A stretch of 6,308 nt of DNA from Promethearchaeota archaeon. Its GTDB lineage: Archaea > Asgardarchaeota > Lokiarchaeia > Sigyniarchaeales > SOKP01. The notes beneath the pieces are model-generated. The model was not told the origin of the DNA. It was given only the letters and a program-made list of their open reading frames with translations, and did not search any database. The stretch spans positions 1 to 6,308 of the forward strand of contig JAHLWE010000456.1 in assembly GCA_019058135.1 (NCBI GenBank), written 5' to 3'. The translations under genes were made by a program, and so were the position numbers. Each line of letters starts with the position of its first letter. Within the stretch, counting starts at the first letter, position 1. This document shows positions 1-6,136 of this stretch, piece after piece.

Positions 1-1978
1 CATCAGGTTTATCTGGAGTAAAGATATTAACATTCTCATATTCATTATTAACAAAAGGCGCCCCAGAATAAATTAAAGCTGTGCCCGGTTTTAAAGCGAT
101 ATTTTGATCTAAGATATATCTCGCTTTACTATACTTGTTAGAAACTAGTACTTCTTGGGGCGACTTTATTCCGAGTGATTCAATATCAATAGGATTTAAG
201 AATATTTTACTGAAGTTTTTCTTGTAGCCTTCATGAATTTCACCGAATTGGGAGTGTATAAAATATTTATGAGACGGCGAGAGTAAATAAAATTCATTCT
301 TATTTCGCCGTAGCAAAACATCTAATTTTTGGTCAAATAAACTAATATGGGAGCTGTGGATTTGAATTTTACCATTAGAGGTTGGAAAGTTTAAATCGTT
401 AAAAGGGATATCATTAGTTCCGAACGGAATGTGATACCCATTGTCTCTTAGATTTTGTTGAATCGCCTCTGGTAGTAATCCAACACATTGTTCAACTATT
501 TCTTCTTGACTTTCTTGAAGAAAATTATCATCAGTCCATCCAATTCTTTTAGCTAATAATTGAAAAAACTCATAATTCGATAAGCAATCCGAATATGGAC
601 AAGGACCTCCTTGATTTATAGATATCCCGGGTATAAAATAAGACGTGATTAAATCATCGCATTCGAGGTCAAATTTTGCGGGGATAACAATATCTGCAAA
701 TTTTGTCGTCTCGTTTAAAAACATGTCTAATACAACTAAATACAAATCATCCCGGGATAATGATTTTCTAAGAATGTTCTGATTAGGGAGAGAACTAGCT
801 GGATTAAAATTATAGATAAATAACATTTTGAAATTATTTGAGCTTAAGGAAGTTCCGAGATTTACAAGAGGAATAGTATCATATGGCGTGCATGTTTTTG
901 GTATAGTAATATAATCAATAAGTGGATTCAGAAATTCTTTATTAAAGTCACTCTGAGAAAATAAAAAGCCTGTTCCTGGTTTGCCAAAATTCCCAAGAAG
1001 GATTTGAATTAGCGCTATTGTATTTAGAAGTTTTCCACCATAAAAATACTTCTGGGGTCCAAATCCTACGATAAAAAGAGTTTTATGGTTATATTTAAGG
1101 AGTAGATTTATGAATTCTTGTAGAGTTTTACGATCTAAGCCTGTTTGACGATATATTTTATTTTCATCTATTTTTTCAACTTCTGTAAAAAGGTTCTTGT
1201 AGTTGTCAACATGTTGATTGATAAAATCTTTATCGTATTTTTCAGATGTTATAATTTTATTCAAAATTAATTTGACAATCAGATGGTCGGTACCAGGGAA
1301 AGGTTGTACAAACATATTAGCATTTTCTACTAATTGAGTCTTAATCGGATTCACTACAACAACAAGTGAGCCATTTTTAATTGCTTTTTTAACCAAGAAG
1401 TAGGCGTGATTATTTCGATCGGATAGATTACTTCCCCACACGACAATTAAGCGATTATTGGGATTAACTATTTGGAAAGTATTTGTAGTAGAATATGTAC
1501 CAAACAATTCTTCTAAAGCCGAACATCCTCCTTCATTACATATGCCTTTATTTGTAATTGTAGCACCAAGATTACCGAAGAATCTAATAGGAGCATATTT
1601 TGAGATTAAACCGTTGTTCCCTGCATAGTAAGCTGCAGCGATAGATGAGGGGTTAAATTCATTCTTGACTTGTAGTAATTTTTCAGCAATAAAATTTAAT
1701 GCATTTTCAAGAATAGTCGATTTAAAGGAATTACTACCTTTAGGACCCGTCCGAATTAATGCAGTTTTTATTCTTTGAGGATGGTACAGTAATCTTTCTC
1801 TCTGATTTAATTTCGCGCATAAGAATCCATTGGTGAAAGGATGGTCTTTTAAAGGTTTAGCAATTAGGAATTTCCTCTCAGGAGCTTGGTCGTTCCATTC
1901 TCCCATAAATACACATGAACCGTAGCAATCTTTGGAGCAAGTTCCATATCTTATTATAGGCTCAATCTTTTTTCCCAA
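1..1978 (-). CDS. Molybdopterin-dependent oxidoreductase with N-terminal [4Fe-4S] site (BisC/YoaE-like, COG0243), 3' end cut off by the window
   Basis: The frame is open from 1978 to the left edge (659 codons). A Cx3Cx3C...C iron-sulfur motif lies at residues 14, 18, 22 and 54, with the usual Lys two residues after the last Cys. Then follow the molybdopterin domain (about 68-470), with WGSN at 181-184, PGTD at 228-231, GNFGKPGTG at 329-337 and ETTKFADIVIPA at 423-434, and the C-terminal dinucleotide-binding domain (about 545-659). The last visible residues, NIFTPDKPD, match the family just before its end, so perhaps 15-25 residues are missing. The family carries bis-MGD molybdenum or tungsten and does two-electron redox or related chemistry; the substrate here is unknown. 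No Tat signal or membrane segment is visible, so the enzyme is probably cytoplasmic. The TTG at 1978 was chosen because GGAG lies 9 nt upstream; a TTG at 1993 is also in frame, and the first ATG falls after the three clustered cysteines. It lies 30 nt after the DUF1015 gene. Confidence 0.9.
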   Translation of the reverse strand, partial: MGKKIEPIIRYGTCSKDCYGSCVFMGEWNDQAPERKFLIAKPLKDHPFTNGFLCAKLNQRERLLYHPQRIKTALIRTGPKGSNSFKSTILENALNFIAEKLLQVKNEFNPSSIAAAYYAGNNGLISKYAPIRFFGNLGATITNKGICNEGGCSALEELFGTYSTTNTFQIVNPNNRLIVVWGSNLSDRNNHAYFLVKKAIKNGSLVVVVNPIKTQLVENANMFVQPFPGTDHLIVKLILNKIITSEKYDKDFINQHVDNYKNLFTEVEKIDENKIYRQTGLDRKTLQEFINLLLKYNHKTLFIVGFGPQKYFYGGKLLNTIALIQILLGNFGKPGTGFLFSQSDFNKEFLNPLIDYITIPKTCTPYDTIPLVNLGTSLSSNNFKMLFIYNFNPASSLPNQNILRKSLSRDDLYLVVLDMFLNETTKFADIVIPAKFDLECDDLITSYFIPGISINQGGPCPYSDCLSNYEFFQLLAKRIGWTDDNFLQESQEEIVEQCVGLLPEAIQQNLRDNGYHIPFGTNDIPFNDLNFPTSNGKIQIHSSHISLFDQKLDVLLRRNKNEFYLLSPSHKYFIHSQFGEIHEGYKKNFSKIFLNPIDIESLGIKSPQEVLVSNKYSKARYILDQNIALKPGTALIYSGAPFVNNEYENVNIFTPDKPD

Positions 1979-1987
1979 TCTTCTAAA

Positions 1988-1991
1988 CTCC
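1988..1991 (-). promoter_or_regulatory. Shine-Dalgarno (GGAG) that decides the TTG start of the molybdopterin oxidoreductase
   Basis: On the minus strand GGAG is followed by 9 nt and then the TTG at 1978-1976, giving a protein that begins MGKKIEPIIRYG and leads straight into the first cluster cysteine. The alternative TTG at 1993 overlaps this element and has no purine-rich stretch before it. The same signal-to-TTG geometry is seen at the SIS-domain gene on the other strand, which supports the choice. Confidence 0.55.
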
Positions 1992-2008
1992 AAAATTAAA
2001 TGAAATTT

Positions 2009-3211
2009 TTATTTTTCAGCCAAATCGTGAAGAACTAACCCAGACAGAAGCTTAGGATCAAACCACGTAGATTTCGGTGGCATCACGCCCCCTGCATCAG
2101 AAATAACCTCCAAGTCCCTTATATCGACGGGATATAGGTTGAAAAATATATCATTTCCTTTTTCTGACATATATTTTTCCAGGCTGTTTGGATCTTGAAT
2201 ACCTCCTACAAAAAAGATGTTTTCGTCGGCTTGAATGTCGTAAATTCCTAGAACAGGGCCTAAAACTTTATCTTGAAGTATAGCAACATCTAAGCTATCT
2301 CGTTTTGAGCTAAACTTTTTTTCTTTTACTATCAAATTGTACCATTTTCCTTTGATACACATAGCGAGTTGATGTTTTTTTTTCGGATTAAAGGCTTTTT
2401 TAACTTGTTTAACCTTATAAATTTCTTCCATTCTTTTTAAAAATTTGTCTACATTATCTGACAACCTTTTTATGACCCGATTGTAAGGTAAAATCAAAAT
2501 TTGATCGTCTGAAGCAACGTAAGACAATAAATATTGCCACGGAGCATTGGATTTATCAGTTTCAGTAGCTTTTTTCAACTGAATTTTTCGGTATTCAGCA
2601 GCGCTCGCTGCGCGGTGATGTCCGTCTGCTATGTAGACTTTCTTATCTTTAAAGAGATTTGATAATTGATTAATAATATTCGGGTCTGTATCTTGCCAGA
2701 TTAAGTGGCGATAACCGTATTTTTCAAAGTCAAATTTGGGTTTTTTTTGTTTAATTTGCTCTATTAATTTATTTATCTCACGATCGGCGCGAAAAACTGA
2801 CCATACGAGACCAGCTGCGACATCAGTCGCTACTATGTGTTTAGTTCGGTCTTGAAGAGGTTTTTCGCGAGTATGTTCGTGCTTTACTATATTGCCATCT
2901 TCATAATCTTTAAGTGCGATTCCCATAATTAACCCTTGTTGACTAAATTGAGCGGACTCTTGACGATAAACATATATGCTTGGAGTGTCCTTTTGCACAA
3001 TAAGGTTAGTAGTTTTAAATTTTTCATAAGCGATCGAAGCATTTTTATAAATTTCTTCGCCTTCACCATCAGGTAGTATAAGTTGAATTAACGAATTGGG
3101 GTTTTTTTTTAATTGCTGTTCTTCTTCTTTTCCAATTATATCATATGGATTAGTAGTGAATTCTACTGGATTATTTGGAAGATAAGGTTGTAGCGCTGCG
3201 ATTTTAACCAT
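2009..3211 (-). CDS. DUF1015 family protein (COG4198), possible small-molecule kinase of the DGHHR type
   Basis: The 400-residue protein shows the family landmarks in order: N-terminal NPYDI (21-25), YVYRQ (80-84), the HEHTREK segment (111-117), ADGHHRAASA (195-204), and the C-terminal MPPKSTWFDPK (from 377). The length is typical for DUF1015. The DGHHR motif is also found in the ParB/sulfiredoxin fold of archaeal free-serine kinases (SerK), and from general knowledge DUF1015 genes often sit beside serine biosynthesis genes (serA, serC) in anaerobes. A role in serine phosphorylation or in a related phosphotransfer is therefore a reasonable hypothesis, but no serA or serC is present here. No signal peptide or membrane segment is seen. 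The ATG start has no Shine-Dalgarno, and a TATA-like box about 27 bp upstream suggests a leaderless transcript. The next gene downstream, 30 nt away on the same strand, is the molybdopterin oxidoreductase. Confidence 0.9.
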   Translation of the reverse strand: MVKIAALQPYLPNNPVEFTTNPYDIIGKEEEQQLKKNPNSLIQLILPDGEGEEIYKNASIAYEKFKTTNLIVQKDTPSIYVYRQESAQFSQQGLIMGIALKDYEDGNIVKHEHTREKPLQDRTKHIVATDVAAGLVWSVFRADREINKLIEQIKQKKPKFDFEKYGYRHLIWQDTDPNIINQLSNLFKDKKVYIADGHHRAASAAEYRKIQLKKATETDKSNAPWQYLLSYVASDDQILILPYNRVIKRLSDNVDKFLKRMEEIYKVKQVKKAFNPKKKHQLAMCIKGKWYNLIVKEKKFSSKRDSLDVAILQDKVLGPVLGIYDIQADENIFFVGGIQDPNSLEKYMSEKGNDIFFNLYPVDIRDLEVISDAGGVMPPKSTWFDPKLLSGLVLHDLAEK

Positions 3212-3232
3212 AATATATATTAAAAGATGGGA

Positions 3233-3249
3233 GCTTTTAAATTAGTTTC
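3233..3249 (-). promoter_or_regulatory. Archaeal BRE/TATA-like promoter for the DUF1015 gene
   Basis: The minus strand reads GAAACTAATTTAAAAGC: a purine/A-rich BRE-like part followed by a TTTAAAA box. The box centre is about 27 bp from the ATG at 3211, the distance expected if transcription starts at or next to the start codon, and there is no Shine-Dalgarno between them. A closely similar string, GTAAATTATTAAAAGC, precedes the SIS-domain gene on the plus strand. The call rests on motif and spacing only. Confidence 0.45.
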
Positions 3250-3274
3250 TATTACTCAATTATGATCTAATTGA

Positions 3275-3649
3275 TTATAATTTAGTTTTTTTAATCTTGC
3301 CATCTGGCAGTTTCACTGAAACCTCTTGAAGTGGATTAAATTCTTTAGGGATTTCAGCATCTAGTTCCTTCAATCTTTTGTATATAGGAGGGTTCATTAA
3401 TGAGATTTTGCCAATTGAAGGTGGTTCCGGTATTAATAAATTTGGATTAAAACTCAAATTTGGTTTTATATCAGTTAATAAATTAAATGTTTCAATTCTA
3501 TTATCTCTAATTTCTTTTATTGCCGGGTTTATCTGTTGCAATATTTTTGATTGAGAATCTTCAATCACTAAACGAACGGGAGGCAATACTTTAATACCAA
3601 TTCGGCATATTGGGCAGGCAATATTGTCTAAGCCGTGAGGACACAACAT
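3275..3649 (-). CDS. Small hypothetical protein with N-terminal CPHG...CPIC zinc-knuckle
   Basis: With the ATG at 3649 this is a 124-residue protein beginning MLCPHGLDNIACPICR. Cys3, His5, Cys12 and Cys15 form a compact CxH-x6-CxxC set, suited to binding one zinc ion. The rest is proline-rich and carries no domain I recognise: a predicted helix-like stretch around SQSKILQQINPAIKEIRDN, two short PP motifs, and a basic tail (LPDGKIKKTKL). There is no signal peptide or membrane segment, so it is presumably cytoplasmic. An in-frame TTG at 3658 would add three residues; the ATG is preferred because neither start has a Shine-Dalgarno and the ATG leads directly into the motif. It lies 63 bp upstream of the DUF1015 gene on the same strand and may share its transcript. 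The function is unknown; an adaptor or nucleic-acid-binding role is possible but unsupported. Confidence 0.75.
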   Translation of the reverse strand: MLCPHGLDNIACPICRIGIKVLPPVRLVIEDSQSKILQQINPAIKEIRDNRIETFNLLTDIKPNLSFNPNLLIPEPPSIGKISLMNPPIYKRLKELDAEIPKEFNPLQEVSVKLPDGKIKKTKL

Positions 3650-3736
3650 ATCAATCAAAAATTTATCGTTTTAAGTGAATTACTAAATTAAGTTATATAT
3701 ATTTATTATGGCTTTTATTTTTTATTCACATAAATT

Positions 3737-3752
3737 GTAAATTATTAAAAGC
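3737..3752 (+). promoter_or_regulatory. BRE/TATA-like promoter for the SIS isomerase / nucleotidyltransferase operon
   Basis: GTAAATTATTAAAAGC closely resembles the element in front of the DUF1015 gene. Transcription from the usual archaeal distance would start near 3773-3775, giving a leader of about 20 nt that contains the GGGAGG ribosome binding site at 3779-3784 and ends at the TTG at 3794. The fit of box, leader and ribosome site supports the call, which is otherwise by eye. Confidence 0.45.
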
Positions 3753-3778
3753 TTCACATATAACAATTTTTGAATAAT

Positions 3779-3784
3779 GGGAGG
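3779..3784 (+). promoter_or_regulatory. Strong Shine-Dalgarno (GGGAGG) that decides the TTG start of the SIS gene
   Basis: GGGAGG is followed by 9 nt and then TTG at 3794. An upstream in-frame TTG at 3770 would place this ribosome site inside the coding region, and the first ATG (3812) is 27 nt away, too far for it. This makes 3794 the best start. Confidence 0.65.
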
Positions 3785-3793
3785 AAAAATTTA

Positions 3794-4921
3794 TTGAAAT
3801 CCGATAAAAATATGAATGATTTTTTAGAGGAAATTCTGGATCAAACTTTTGCCTTGAAAAATACATTAAATTATTTTCAAACTGAGGGTTTCGACCTTCT
3901 ATTTAAATTAAAAAAAGAAATTCAATTAAGAGAGATAAGATATATAATCTTCACTGGGCTGGGTTCGAGTCTTTTTTGTTGTTACATACCTTTTTATTTT
4001 TTAAATTCTAAAGGCATAATATGTGATCTAAGAGATACTTCAGAGTTTTTATACAATTCTTTGCCAATGGAAACAGAGAGAGATTTATATATCTCTTTTC
4101 AAAATGTATTAATTTTTTGCGTGTCTCAATCTGGGGAATCTGGGGAATTGGTTAAGTTATTAAAAAAATTAAGAAATTATAAAAAGCCACCTTTAATTGT
4201 TGGTTTAACAAATCAACCTGAAAGTTCCTTATTTAAATTTAGTGATATTTGCTTTTTAATGAATGCGGGTTATGAAAATGGCCCGACGTCTAAAACATAT
4301 ACATGCTCAATCTTAGCCTTATATTTATGTCTGAATTATATTTTTAATGGCAAACATTCAATAAAATCAGAAATTTATGAAATCGAATCTTTATTTGAAG
4401 AAATAAAACTTTTCTATAAAATTTTTTACGAAGCAAGTAATGAGATTGATAAAATAATTTCATTTCTAGGTAGAGATGTAAAATTCTTAGAATTTATTGC
4501 AAGAGGTCCCTCAATTGCAACTGCAAATCAAGCTGCACTCAATTTTAAAGAAATTGTTAAAGAAAAGTCGGAAGCATTATCTGTTGGCCAATTTCGACAT
4601 GGGTGTATTGAGATGCTTAATGAAGATTTTAAAGTGGTAGTTCTCTCATCGAATTTAACGGATTTTGAATTAAATTCCCAATTAATAAAGAACTTGCTAA
4701 AAAAATGGAGTGTAGGTAAAATTTTTCATATTACTAATCAAAATTTTTTAAGGAATGAAAATAAAAGATTATATATATTTAAACATCAAGTAATAAACCC
4801 TTACATCGCCCCAATTATGGAGATTGTTATATTGCAATTAATTTTTTATAAATTAGCTATAATAAAAGGGTTAGATCCCGGAAAATTTAAATATGCAACA
4901 AAAATAACAAAGGAAGGTTAA
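3794..4921 (+). CDS. SIS-domain phosphosugar isomerase/deaminase, GlmS isomerase-like without glutaminase domain
   Basis: The 375-residue protein aligns with the double-SIS isomerase half of glucosamine-6-phosphate synthase: GLGSS (55-59), the phosphosugar-binding SQSGES (111-116), NAGYENGPTSKTYT (157-170), NFKEI (250-254), GQFRHG (265-270) and a C-terminal GLDPGK...TKITKEG. Glu253 and His269 match E. coli GlmS Glu488 and His504, and Lys370 fits the C-terminal family lysine. The positions of GlmS Glu481 and Lys485 are Gln246 and Asn250, so the substrate may not be fructose-6-phosphate/glucosamine-6-phosphate. The N-terminal glutaminase half is absent, as in archaeal GlmD-type deaminases and deglycases, so any amination would use free ammonia or run in the deamination direction. 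The start is TTG at 3794, set by GGGAGG; ATG 3812 is an alternative. The nucleotidyltransferase starts 4 nt after its stop, so the two are almost certainly co-transcribed and probably act in one sugar-activation pathway. Confidence 0.88.
   Translation: MKSDKNMNDFLEEILDQTFALKNTLNYFQTEGFDLLFKLKKEIQLREIRYIIFTGLGSSLFCCYIPFYFLNSKGIICDLRDTSEFLYNSLPMETERDLYISFQNVLIFCVSQSGESGELVKLLKKLRNYKKPPLIVGLTNQPESSLFKFSDICFLMNAGYENGPTSKTYTCSILALYLCLNYIFNGKHSIKSEIYEIESLFEEIKLFYKIFYEASNEIDKIISFLGRDVKFLEFIARGPSIATANQAALNFKEIVKEKSEALSVGQFRHGCIEMLNEDFKVVVLSSNLTDFELNSQLIKNLLKKWSVGKIFHITNQNFLRNENKRLYIFKHQVINPYIAPIMEIVILQLIFYKLAIIKGLDPGKFKYATKITKEG
4912..4917 (+). promoter_or_regulatory. Shine-Dalgarno-like GGAAGG for the nucleotidyltransferase, inside the end of the SIS gene
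   Basis: GGAAGG lies in the last codons of the SIS gene, 8 nt before the TTG start at 4926. The overlap of the ribosome site with the upstream coding end, and a 4-nt gap between the genes, point to coupled translation. The codon after the TTG begins the nucleotide-binding strand KAVILSGG, so no later start is plausible. Confidence 0.5.
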
Positions 4922-4925
4922 GTAT

Positions 4926-6059
4926 TTGACAAAAGCAGTTATTTTAAGTGGTGGGTGGGGTACAAGGTTAAGGCCACTAACTTGCACAATCCCAAAAACC
5001 CTAATTCCTATCGTCAATGTACCCTTAATGGAAAATACTATCAAACAGTTAATCAAAGCTGGGATAAAAGAAATAATTTTAGCTGTGAGTGTCATGTCAG
5101 ACCAGCTCAAAAATTATTTTGGTGATGGTTCTAAATGGGGAATATCTATTTATTATACTGAGGAAAAAGAACCTATGGGAACGGCGGGTGCAGTAAAATT
5201 GGCTGAAAATTTAATTGGAACTGATAATTTCTTCATGTTAAACGGTGATGTTATAAGTTATTTTGATTTTTCCCAAATGCTAAAGGCTCACAAGAATTAC
5301 GGCGGATTAGGCACTATTAGTAGTTATACAGTTGAGGATCCACGGCGCTATGGAACACTAGTTATTGATAATAACTCTCGTATTATTAAATTTCTAGAAA
5401 AAAAAATCATAGATGATACTATTTCTGAAATTAAACCGATGCCAATAAATGCCGGTATTTATGTTCTTGAAAATGAAGTATTATCCTATATTGAATCCGA
5501 TCGTCCTGTTTCTATTGAAAGGAAGGTTTTTCCAGTTTTAGCGAAAGAAGATAATTTATATGCGTATGAGATTTCGGGTATATGGAAAGATATTGGCTTA
5601 CCTGAAGATTATTTTTATGGAAATTTCATGATATTAGAAAATCTTTTTCAAGAAAAAGGTAAAGATCAGAAAAAACTAATAAGTGAAGGTTGTAAAATAG
5701 GTAAAAATGTAGAAATAATCCCCCCCGTTGCTCTCGATCAAAATGTTATAATCGAAAACAATTCAAGAATAGGTCCTAATGTAATAGTTGGAAAATATTC
5801 TAAGATTTGTGATAATTGCGAAATTTCAAATTCAATTTTGTTTGATCATTGTTATATTTCTAAGGGAGTTAAAATGAATAATACAATTATTGCAGATTAT
5901 TGTTCAATTGGAGAAAAAACAAAAATTGAAGGGTCCGGTAATAATTTAGTTATACTCTCAAGTTGGGTATCTGTAAAGGATAATTTAGAATTAAAGGGTA
6001 AAACTACTTCTATTCGCGTATGCCACCATGAATCAATTAAGCAATCTCTAATTGAATAA
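4926..6059 (+). CDS. Sugar-1-phosphate nucleotidyltransferase, GDP-mannose pyrophosphorylase (GMPPB)-like, with C-terminal left-handed beta-helix
   Basis: The 377-residue protein would join NTP and a sugar-1-phosphate into an NDP-sugar plus pyrophosphate in the cytoplasm. Residues 1-235 are the nucleotidyltransferase fold: signature GGWGTRLRPLT (9-19), IPK with Lys24, EPMGTAG (82-88), LNGD with metal-binding Asp108, FLEK (156-159), NAG (175-177) and WKDIG with Asp222. Residues about 250-360 carry irregular hexapeptide repeats (for example IGKNVEI, IGPNVIV, IGEKTKI) of a left-handed beta-helix. The stretches LAVSVMSDQL, EEKEPMGTAGA, FDFSQMLKAH and SIERKVFPVLAKEDNLYA read very like eukaryotic mannose-1-phosphate guanylyltransferase beta, so GDP-mannose is the best guess. 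A glucose- or glucosamine-1-phosphate nucleotidyltransferase remains possible. The usual EKP is EKK here (158-160). The start is TTG at 4926 and the gene lies 4 nt after the SIS gene. Confidence 0.9.
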   Translation: MTKAVILSGGWGTRLRPLTCTIPKTLIPIVNVPLMENTIKQLIKAGIKEIILAVSVMSDQLKNYFGDGSKWGISIYYTEEKEPMGTAGAVKLAENLIGTDNFFMLNGDVISYFDFSQMLKAHKNYGGLGTISSYTVEDPRRYGTLVIDNNSRIIKFLEKKIIDDTISEIKPMPINAGIYVLENEVLSYIESDRPVSIERKVFPVLAKEDNLYAYEISGIWKDIGLPEDYFYGNFMILENLFQEKGKDQKKLISEGCKIGKNVEIIPPVALDQNVIIENNSRIGPNVIVGKYSKICDNCEISNSILFDHCYISKGVKMNNTIIADYCSIGEKTKIEGSGNNLVILSSWVSVKDNLELKGKTTSIRVCHHESIKQSLIE

Positions 6060-6136
6060 AATCACTAAATTTTTACAATGGTTTATTAAATCCAGCAATA
6101 TAAATACAAAAAGAATAATTTAACCAATAAAAACAA
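6060..6136. terminator. Convergent intergenic spacer with T-tract terminator candidates for both strands
   Basis: The plus-strand operon and hypC converge here with 77 bp between their stop codons. On the plus strand a T5 tract follows the nucleotidyltransferase at 6070-6074. On the minus strand T5 tracts follow hypC at 6133-6129 and at 6112-6108. No strong hairpin was found, and short T-tracts are sufficient for archaeal RNA polymerase termination. No coding potential is evident. Confidence 0.4.

Larger units (their letters stand above)
3650..3793. other. Divergent intergenic region between the zinc-knuckle gene and the sugar operon
   Basis: This very AT-rich stretch separates two oppositely directed genes and should hold both promoters. 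The plus-strand promoter candidate is described separately. For the minus-strand gene, CACTTAAAACG (3677-3667) is about 22 bp from the ATG, a weak leaderless candidate; the alternating TTATATATAT around 3693-3702 could act in either direction. TTCACATA occurs twice in direct orientation (3725-3732 and 3753-3760, 28 bp apart), and AATTGT (3733-3738) is inverted as ACAATT (3763-3768). These flank the plus-strand TATA-like box and could be operator half-sites, or could be chance in AT-rich DNA. Confidence 0.4.

Noticed and set aside
2370..2400. Homopolymer T-run as a possible frameshift or terminator inside the DUF1015 gene
   Set aside because: On the coding strand it simply encodes a lysine-rich stretch (NPKKKHQ), and the frame continues intact to the conserved C-terminus.
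3770..3793. An earlier TTG start (3770) for the SIS-domain gene
   Set aside because: It would place the GGGAGG ribosome site inside the coding sequence and add residues not seen in the family; no ribosome site precedes it.
3794..4921. A standard glmS gene that has lost its glutaminase domain by truncation
   Set aside because: The protein has its own ribosome site and start, promoter-like DNA directly upstream, no leftover glutaminase sequence, and an N-terminus typical of isomerase-only proteins.
4871..5110. A 79-codon open frame on the minus strand across the SIS/nucleotidyltransferase junction
   Set aside because: It overlaps both well-supported plus-strand genes, including the nucleotide-binding signature, and its translation resembles no family. 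It is a shadow frame.
6070..6136. A possible small gene or structured RNA in the convergent spacer
   Set aside because: The stretch is low-complexity AT-rich DNA with stops in all frames and no stable hairpin visible; T-tract termination explains it.
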